Source: Anaerocolumna sp. AGMB13025
Lineage (GTDB): Bacteria; Bacillota; Clostridia; Lachnospirales; Lachnospiraceae
Direction: 5' to 3'
Assembly: GCF_029689925.1 (NCBI RefSeq)
Contig: NZ_CP121445.1
Location: 4,138,501 to 4,202,500 of the forward strand
DNA length: 64,000 nt
Below, one piece after another: positions 59,296 through 64,000 of the stretch (position 1 is its first letter; every line of letters begins with the position of its first letter). The notes beneath the pieces were generated by a model. It made no database searches, was not told where the DNA came from, and worked only from the letters and a program-made list of their open reading frames with translations. The position numbers and the translations under genes are program-made.

Positions 59296-59472
59296 ATGCC
59301 TAAAACAAATAAAGAACTTGCAATAGAACTTTATTCTGCTTATCTTCAATGCTCCGGTGCTTTTTCATCAAATCCTAATAATACAGGAATCGTTAAAATC
59401 CCTAGCAATGATGAAATGGCGGAACAAGTAGCTGATTTAACTAAAAAGCTGGCTAAAATTCCGGATTATTAA
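59296..59472 (+). CDS. Small protein of rightward cassette C
   Basis: A 58-residue protein starting MPKTNKELAIELYSAYLQCS and ending TKKLAKIPDY. AAAGGA lies 8 nt before the ATG, a good promoter lies further upstream and a terminator follows, so expression is likely. It resembles the protein of cassette B in general layout (a helix of about 20 residues, a flexible centre, a second helix) but not closely in sequence. Function unknown. Confidence 0.65.
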   Translation: MPKTNKELAIELYSAYLQCSGAFSSNPNNTGIVKIPSNDEMAEQVADLTKKLAKIPDY

Positions 59473-59543
59473 CATTCCCAAATTAATTATTCATATATTC
59501 TTTGAAGAACTAGAATATTAGAATATAGCTAATTGTTATATAC

Positions 59544-59578
59544 AAACCATCAGTTTTCACTGGTGGTTTGTTCTTTTA
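59544..59578 (+). terminator. Terminator of cassette C
   Basis: AAACCATCAGT and ACTGGTGGTTT (59544-59554 with 59559-59569) pair fully on the plus strand with one G-U pair and are followed by GTTCTTTT. On the minus strand that pair would be C-A, so it serves the rightward gene. Confidence 0.75.
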
Positions 59579-59707
59579 CAACGATACGCCTAAATCTTCT
59601 AAACGGTTATAACATTCATAAATCTTATTCTGCGCTTGAGCCAGCTCATCTAATATATTCTTAACTTCACCCTCTGGAACTTCGATTCTAATATAATAAT
59701 TTTGCAC
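59576..59707 (-). CDS. Small phage protein
   Basis: About 43 residues: VQNYYIRIEVPEGEVKNILD then a helix LAQAQNKIYECYNRLEDLG. The GTG at 59707 is preferred, with AGGAG 8 nt upstream; an earlier TTG at 59758 has a poor ribosome site. Not recognised. Confidence 0.5.
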   Translation of the reverse strand: MQNYYIRIEVPEGEVKNILDELAQAQNKIYECYNRLEDLGVSL

Positions 59708-59840
59708 TCTCTCATCTCCTATCATTTCTATCTGTTGTTTCTTATTTCTTTTGTCCAAACATCATTAATCATCCCTTTTATATCCATTCCACTTACCCCT
59801 TATCCTACCTCACTACTATCCTTCCAGTTACATTGTTTTT

Positions 59841-59897
59841 TTGTTATATTATGTAAATTGTGTTATAATATTCTTACAGGCTCTACCAAGCCAAGTA
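59841..59897 (+). promoter_or_regulatory. Rightward promoter with a GGCT-N6-AGCC leader element (copy B)
   Basis: TTGTTA (59841-59846), 17-bp spacer, TATAAT (59864-59869), then CTTACAGGCTCTACCAAGCC (59873-59892) and AGTA. It is the closest match to the unit at 58599-58655, with conservation in spacer, leader and element. Confidence 0.75.
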
Positions 59898-59917
59898 CAA
59901 ATGAAAGGGGACTGACA

Positions 59918-60145
59918 ATGGCTAAATCACAACATATCGATCCAGTGATCGCAGCTCACCAGATTGCTTCTGCTATTAGCAATAAGTTTATAAATAGCTT
60001 AAATGAACCTCAAATTTTATCACCTGATGGTATGGAAATATGCAATGCTTCCAAAAAAGCTGCTGAACTATATACCATCTCTTATGATGAAGCCTATGAT
60101 TATTTTTCAAAATGCAATGATGATTTGATTAATAATCCAAAGTAA
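59918..60145 (+). CDS. Small protein of rightward cassette B
   Basis: A 75-residue protein (MAKSQHIDPVIAAHQIASAI, then a SPDGMEICNASKKAAELYTI segment). ATG at 59918 has AAAGGGG 7 nt upstream. The upstream in-frame sequence to 59702 contains the promoter and is not coding. It is convergent with, and overlaps by 17 bp, the next leftward gene. Function unknown. Confidence 0.65.
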   Translation: MAKSQHIDPVIAAHQIASAISNKFINSLNEPQILSPDGMEICNASKKAAELYTISYDEAYDYFSKCNDDLINNPK

Positions 60146-60344
60146 CTATCTCACTCAATGGTGTATCTGAGCTGCGCTTTTCTATATTCGCAATAACGCA
60201 GCTCAGTTCATTAATAATCAGTTTACTTTCCTTAACAGTGACCTTGTGCATTTGCATCTCTCTAATAATGTTTTCTGTCATTTCCAAAATTTTTTCTATG
60301 TTTATACCTTCTAGTCTTAATTGTTGCTTTCTTCTTTCTGTCAT
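60129..60344 (-). CDS. Small helical phage protein
   Basis: A 71-residue coiled-coil-like protein (MTERRKQQLRLEGINIEKIL, then NIIREMQMHKVTVKESKLII). AGGTGATT precedes the ATG. Not recognised. Confidence 0.6.
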   Translation of the reverse strand: MTERRKQQLRLEGINIEKILEMTENIIREMQMHKVTVKESKLIINELSCVIANIEKRSSDTPLSEIVTLDY

Positions 60345-60461
60345 TGAAATTTAATCACCTCCTGTCATTTCTTTCTGTTTTATCTTATAATTTAAAGGAA
60401 CAATCGAACCATGTCCATGTGGCTCGACAACTGTATTTACTGCCTGATAACTGATTGATTG

Positions 60462-60520
60462 ATCGCCTTGTAGTCTTTTATGTAGTAGCCATTACAAGGC
60501 GTTCAATCTTTTAAAAAAGC
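60462..60520. repeat. Decayed partial duplicate of the next gene's 3' end
   Basis: Contains CCTTGTAGTCTT and TACAAGGCGTTCAA, matching CCTTGTGGTCTT and TACAAGGCGTTCAA at 60560-60593 in the neighbouring gene. The copy is interrupted by a stop and forms a GCCTTGTA/TACAAGGC inverted pair. It is probably a remnant of a tandem duplication. Confidence 0.5.
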
Positions 60521-60530
60521 AAATTCTTTT

Positions 60531-60749
60531 TTATAGATAAGAAATTGATTTGGCTCCTTGTGGTCTTGGTGTATCCGGTACAAGGCGTTCAACTTTATTA
60601 AAAAATGTGATAAACTCTTTTTCGATTTCTTTCTGAATATCATCTGGTACCTGTTCCATAACCAAATCCATACGAACCCGCTGTGTATTTTCTAATTTTA
60701 TCAAATCCCAGTTTGCTGTTTCTTTCATAATCTTCTTTAAATCAAACAA
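60531..60749 (-). CDS. Small phage early protein
   Basis: A 72-residue protein (MFDLKKIMKETANWDLIKLE and a FFNKVERLVPDTPRPQGAKS C-terminus). TTG start with GGAGG 9 nt upstream. Second gene of the leftward early operon. Not recognised. Confidence 0.6.
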   Translation of the reverse strand: MFDLKKIMKETANWDLIKLENTQRVRMDLVMEQVPDDIQKEIEKEFITFFNKVERLVPDTPRPQGAKSISYL

Positions 60750-60786
60750 TGTTTATAACCTCCTATAATTTATTACTGTTTCCCTG

Positions 60787-60933
60787 TCAGGCAGTTTGTA
60801 ACTTCTTTTCCCACTTCGCTCTTTCCTCTTCCTTACCCAGCATATACCAGGCAACCTTATCTTTTGTCTCTTCATCAAGCTGAATAAATTTTTCGGTAAC
60901 TCTTTCTAAGATTTCAATTTTCTTTCGATTCAA
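60787..60933 (-). CDS. Small Cro-position phage early protein
   Basis: A 48-residue helical protein from TTG 60933 (GAGGTGATAA upstream): MNRKKIEILERVTEKFIQLD, then a KDKVAWYMLGKEEERAKWEKK helix. It is the first leftward gene after the switch, divergent from the repressor, so it takes the Cro position. No helix-turn-helix is evident. This type of short protein is common beside phage repressors in Firmicutes. Confidence 0.6.
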   Translation of the reverse strand: MNRKKIEILERVTEKFIQLDEETKDKVAWYMLGKEEERAKWEKKLQTA

Positions 60934-60950
60934 ATTATCACCTCATTTCA

Positions 60951-61036
60951 AATGTCCCTTACAGGTACACATTAGTCCCTTTTAACAATTTTGTCAATAC
61001 GTTTTTGTTGACTTAAGGGATTTTTTTTGATATATT
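60951..61036. promoter_or_regulatory. Divergent lysis-lysogeny switch region
   Basis: Leftward promoter: TTGACA (60992-60997), 17 bp, TAATGT (60969-60974). Rightward promoter: TTGACT (61008-61013), 17 bp, TATATT (61031-61036). Three copies of AAGGGA/TCCCTT (60955-60960, 60976-60981, 61015-61020) are likely operator half sites; the first two are 21 bp apart. One lies in the leftward spacer and one in the rightward spacer. Confidence 0.75.
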
Positions 61037-61058
61037 TATTTTTGGAGGTGAATCGATA

Positions 61059-61427
61059 TTGAATGATAGATTAAAAGAAATAAGAAAAAATCTTAATTTA
61101 AACCAAGAGGATTTTGGTAAGAGATTAGGAGTCGGAAAAACTGCTATATCTAAATTAGAAAAAGGTGAAAATAACCTTACAGATTCGATGATTAAACTTA
61201 TTAGTAAAGAGTTTAATGTAGATTACATATGGCTCACAACAGGAAAAGGTGAAATGTTTATTGAACCAGATATAGATGCTATGGAAACAATAGACCGTAT
61301 TATGACTGGAGAAAATAAATTCCATAAAGATTTATTTAAAACATTTGCAAGTTTGGATGATGAGGATTTACTGGCTTTGGAAAGAATTATTGACAAATTC
61401 ATAGAAATAAAAAAAGCCGACAATTAA
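61059..61427 (+). CDS. XRE-family CI-like phage repressor
   Basis: A 122-residue regulator: Xre helix-turn-helix at about 4-60 (LKEIRKNLNLNQEDFGKRLG, then a GKTAISKLEKGENNL recognition segment and YIWLTTGKGEMF), and a short helical C-terminal domain. No S24 peptidase is present, so self-cleavage after DNA damage is not expected and another protein would have to trigger induction. TTG start with GGAGG 10 nt upstream. It is divergent from the early operon across the switch region, which marks the immunity locus. Confidence 0.88.
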   Translation: MNDRLKEIRKNLNLNQEDFGKRLGVGKTAISKLEKGENNLTDSMIKLISKEFNVDYIWLTTGKGEMFIEPDIDAMETIDRIMTGENKFHKDLFKTFASLDDEDLLALERIIDKFIEIKKADN

Positions 61428-61439
61428 TCGGCTTTTTTT
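61411..61439 (+). terminator. Repressor gene terminator
   Basis: AAAAAGCCGA and TCGGCTTTTT (61411-61420 with 61428-61437), a 10-bp stem with a 7-nt loop and T-run, overlap the repressor stop codon. Confidence 0.9.
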
Positions 61440-61672
61440 GTGTAAATATATAGAACCAGTTTATAGATTCTTTTTATATTTAAGTTTCCATAAATTTTAT
61501 CAACCATTTTATGTATTGCTTCTTTGTAATCGTTCTCATACATTTATTAGTACCCCCGTTGTTAAACTCAGCTGCTAACAAAATTACAGAACACATGTTT
61601 GTATTTTTTAGTTTTTAATTCATGAATTTTCAAAATTCAAATATATACAAAAATATCAACGTACACTTACCT
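61440..61672. other. Spacer, possible prophage right edge
   Basis: A 233-bp AT-rich region between the repressor terminator and the leftward membrane-protein gene. No open frame with a ribosome site and no clear attachment-site repeat was seen. Confidence 0.4.
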
Positions 61673-62155
61673 TTAAAGCCATTTAGTATACTGATTAATA
61701 AAGATAAATATAATGGCTAATATTACAGGAACATATATTGGTGACAATGTTTTAGTTACCATTATACGGATAATATAAGGTTCTTTTTTATCTATAAATT
61801 GTTTCGTTTTTTTATCCTCTTTTTGTAACCACATTTTAGAGTTTGTAGGATTTAAATCATAATAATAATCATTGGATGAAATACGATTACAGATAACCCA
61901 TTCATATTTCCACCTATATATCTTTTCCATTTTTATAAAAAAAGCGTCCAAATACCAAAAGCAGAAAGTTATAACAAATCCAATAATACATAAAATTTTA
62001 ACATTGATTTTCTCTGGTAATAATGCTAAAACAACAGTTATTATTGTAAATAACCACCCTTTGACTATAAATGAATTTTGAGCCATTCTATTAATACAAG
62101 ACTGAATTAAATCAATTTCTTTATTCAAAATATCTTTTTTATTATCATAGTTCAT
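61673..62155 (-). CDS. Small membrane protein paired with the TIR-like gene
   Basis: About 160 residues: an N-terminal amphipathic helix (NKKDILNKEIDLIQSCINRM), a hydrophobic helix (VKGWLFTIITVVLALL near 37-52), a second (ILCIIGFVITFCFWYLDAFF near 58-77) followed by KMEKIYRWKYEW, a soluble loop, and a third helix near the end (YVPVILAIIFIFINQY). The layout recalls SLATT-like membrane effectors linked to nucleotide-sensing systems, but the match is not certain. ATG at 62155 is preferred (TGAGG 6 nt upstream). It lies 33 bp after the TIR-like gene and is probably cotranscribed. Confidence 0.7.
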   Translation of the reverse strand: MNYDNKKDILNKEIDLIQSCINRMAQNSFIVKGWLFTIITVVLALLPEKINVKILCIIGFVITFCFWYLDAFFIKMEKIYRWKYEWVICNRISSNDYYYDLNPTNSKMWLQKEDKKTKQFIDKKEPYIIRIMVTKTLSPIYVPVILAIIFIFINQYTKWL

Positions 62156-62188
62156 ATTATACCTCACCATAAAGTAGAATTTCCATTA

Positions 62189-63229
62189 TTACCCTTCTCT
62201 GCAACATATTAGGCAAAATCTATATCCATCACAAATTTCACAATTAAAGTCACTATTACTTTCAATTAAATATTTATTGTTCATATTTTGGTATATGTCT
62301 TCATTTCCACCCAAAGCAAATTTAAAATTCTTAATTTGACTTTGCGAATTTTTATTATATACTAAGTAAGTATTATTTAATTCAATTCTGTGAGTAAAAT
62401 TATATAACGCATCTAATGGATAGTCCATATAATCTCTATTATAATTAATATCTTCATAATATTTATAAAATTCATTAGCCCATTCATTTAATTCGTTATC
62501 ACTAATATCTTTCAGATGATTCAGTGAAACATTGTAAGATATCATTAACTTACTAAAATACATAAAGGATTTATCAAATGTAGCACTTTCATTACAAGAT
62601 ATAGGGTAATCTCTATACATAATCAACGGTTTTTTTCTTACAATTTTAGTACATATAATCTCTGTATAAATCCATGGAGAATATGTAGTGTTGATTTTTT
62701 CCTTTTCCTTATCAAATACACTTATCGAATTATCCGTATTTAATAACATTACACATTCAACATTATCAATCATATTTTGTAACGCTACTGAAAGCATAAT
62801 GTTTACATGCTGAGATGCTTGATTACAGCTTTCATGATTATATAAATATCCTCCCGTAGCATTTCTTCTCTTATTACTATATTTACTATTTATTTCTTCA
62901 AGTAAATCCGCAGAGTAACTCCATACGTTTGAATCTATGAATACACTAATTTCAAATGTATAATAAATCCAACCAGCTAAGGCATTTGCTAAATCCTGAT
63001 CCATACGGGAATGTGAAATAAAAATATCAGCTTCTATTGTCGGAAACCAGTCATCTTGTAGTTTACTCCCATTTATTGTATTTTGGGTAATGTATTCCAT
63101 CAAATCCTTTTTGTAATTCTGTTTTTCATTTTCTAAATGTTCATTTCCCATCTGCTCATATTCTTCAAAACTTAATTCTTTGTCGTAAAAGAAACTTCTA
63201 TCTAGTTTTAAATTATATCCAGAAAACAT
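62189..63229 (-). CDS. TIR-like domain protein, candidate defence sensor or NADase
   Basis: A 346-residue protein. Residues about 67-115 read ADIFISHSRMDQDLANALAG and then FEISVFIDSNVWSYSADLLEEI, the TIR/TIR-like pattern: FISHS..D, an LA..L helix, VFID, then W...LL with glutamates at 111-112 as candidates for the catalytic residue. The middle includes MLNTDNS and SPWIYTEI blocks of the same fold. The C-terminus has CEICDGYRFCLICC, a possible zinc site. GGGGG precedes the ATG. TIR proteins in bacteria are known anti-phage NADases or signal makers; here the partner is a membrane protein. Confidence 0.75.
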   Translation of the reverse strand: MFSGYNLKLDRSFFYDKELSFEEYEQMGNEHLENEKQNYKKDLMEYITQNTINGSKLQDDWFPTIEADIFISHSRMDQDLANALAGWIYYTFEISVFIDSNVWSYSADLLEEINSKYSNKRRNATGGYLYNHESCNQASQHVNIMLSVALQNMIDNVECVMLLNTDNSISVFDKEKEKINTTYSPWIYTEIICTKIVRKKPLIMYRDYPISCNESATFDKSFMYFSKLMISYNVSLNHLKDISDNELNEWANEFYKYYEDINYNRDYMDYPLDALYNFTHRIELNNTYLVYNKNSQSQIKNFKFALGGNEDIYQNMNNKYLIESNSDFNCEICDGYRFCLICCREG

Positions 63230-63545
63230 ATTAATTCCCCCTTGTTAAATTATTTGGATTAACACACCATTATATTCTTTTTTCTGTTTCCTTAATTATA
63301 AAATCCATAATTATACATTTATAGATATATTATAACAAACTAATACTCAAAAATATAGTATAATATGTAAAATTTTGTTCCTTATTATTACAAATTTATA
63401 TTGCATTTTTTTCCCAATAGCTCTATTATATAATGGTAATTATGCAAAGAAATATTAATGATACTCTAACAGACTTACTAATTTACCAATTAATAATTAT
63501 ATAATTGACACAAGAACAAATGTTTGTTACACTAAGGAGGATAAA
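63230..63545. promoter_or_regulatory. Divergent spacer between TIR-like and ATPase genes
   Basis: A 316-bp AT-rich region. A rightward promoter candidate is TTGCAT (63401-63406), 17 bp, TATTAT (63424-63429). No clear leftward promoter or operator could be chosen, and no gene was seen. Confidence 0.35.
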
Positions 63546-64000
63546 TTGATTTTTATTAGCGGAATACATGGCGCAGGAAAGTCTTATTTTACTGAGAGAA
63601 TAAAAGAACAATGCAATATTGTAACATATTCAGCTAGTACTTTGATTGCAAATTATAAGGGGTATACATTTAAATCAGATAAAAAAGTTGATAATATTTC
63701 AAGTAATCAGCAGATATTGTCTACAGTAATTAAAGAAAAACGTATAACTGACAAAGAAGAATTTCTTTTGGACGGTCATTTTTGCTTACTCAATAAGAAT
63801 AATGAAATTACCAGGATAGGATTGGATACATTTATTGAATTATCTCCAAATGCAATTATATTGATAACTGAACTACCAGAAATAATAGTCGAACGCAGAA
63901 AAACTCGTGATAATGTTAGAGTAAATATTGAGACTACTATGCAATTTCAAAATGAGGAAATAGCATGTGCAAAAGAGGTGGCAAATATTTTAAAGATTCC
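63546..64000 (+). CDS. P-loop ATP-binding protein, cut by the window end
   Basis: An open frame from TTG 63546 (AGGAGG 5 nt upstream) runs 151 codons to the window edge with no stop. The start IFISGIHGAGKSYF is a Walker A P-loop of the adenylate-kinase/AAA type; later segments include EFLLDGHFCLLNK (Walker B-like LLDGH), FIELSPNAIILITELP and ERRKTRDNVR, like the LID region of small nucleotide kinases. Probably a kinase-like ATPase. Divergent from the TIR-like operon; function unknown. Confidence 0.7.
   Translation, partial: MIFISGIHGAGKSYFTERIKEQCNIVTYSASTLIANYKGYTFKSDKKVDNISSNQQILSTVIKEKRITDKEEFLLDGHFCLLNKNNEITRIGLDTFIELSPNAIILITELPEIIVERRKTRDNVRVNIETTMQFQNEEIACAKEVANILKI

Noticed and set aside
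59702..59917. N-terminal extension of the cassette B protein
   Set aside because: The stretch contains the promoter and leader element and encodes an unlikely hydrophobic run; the ATG at 59918 has the ribosome site.
22139..61672. attL/attR direct repeat of the prophage
   Set aside because: I compared the flanks near 18600-22210 and 61440-61672 by eye and found no convincing direct repeat; the ends may lie outside the window.

Overview
The window looks like the chromosome of an AT-rich, spore-former-related clostridium (Lachnospiraceae/Clostridia type). The evidence is the low GC, Gram-positive ribosome binding sites, and a nitrogen-fixation cluster with typical clostridial features: a split homocitrate synthase (nifV-omega/nifV-alpha), a NifN-NifB fusion, a thioredoxin-like [2Fe-2S] ferredoxin and a long NifD with the clostridial insert. 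I cannot name the species from sequence alone.

Positions 1-12000, nitrogen fixation. All genes run leftward: nifH, nifI1, nifI2, nifD, nifK, nifE, nifN-B, 2Fe-2S ferredoxin, nifV-omega, nifV-alpha, then a strong terminator. Fe protein (NifH) feeds electrons to NifDK; NifE/NifN-B build the FeMo-cofactor precursor; NifV makes homocitrate; NifI1/NifI2 are PII-type switches that adjust NifDK to nitrogen status. A promoter and a terminator-like hairpin sit in the nifH leader, another terminator plus a 14-copy minisatellite separates nifK from nifE, and a long hairpin lies between nifI1 and nifI2.

Positions 12000-17250, nitrogen uptake and redox. There is an ammonium channel fused to a PII domain (amtB-glnB), again with a promoter followed at once by a terminator-like hairpin, and a 155-bp palindromic MITE-like repeat downstream. 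Next is a divergent pair, glutathione peroxidase and an OhrR-type repressor, whose shared spacer holds two near-perfect OhrR operators placed on the -10 boxes of both promoters.

Positions 17250-22210, scarred accessory region. It has a headless gene remnant, a spore-type LysM/GH18 hydrolase cut off at its 3' end, two convergent secreted discoidin-domain paralogs bounded by an inverted repeat, and two tandem secreted paralogs with a duplicated 52-bp leader.

Positions 22210-61440, a contractile-tailed (myovirus-like) prophage, nearly all leftward. From left to right: lysis (amidase, holin, XhlA-like), tail fibres, P2-like baseplate, tape measure, tail chaperone with a -1 frameshift site, tube and sheath, lambda-like head genes (gpE-type capsid, decoration, ClpP-like protease, lambda portal, gpW, gpA terminase), a small tyrosine recombinase, a dGTPase with an unknown partner, a late regulator, a two-gene membrane moron, a C5 methyltransferase, replication genes, a tubulin-like GTPase with a winged-helix partner and an eleven-unit iteron array (a type III partition candidate), small early genes, three rightward mini-cassettes with similar promoters, and a lambda-like repressor switch at about 60950-61060.

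Positions 61440-64000, right flank. A two-gene candidate defence operon (TIR-like protein plus small membrane protein) is divergent from a P-loop ATPase that runs off the window. No attachment sites could be assigned.
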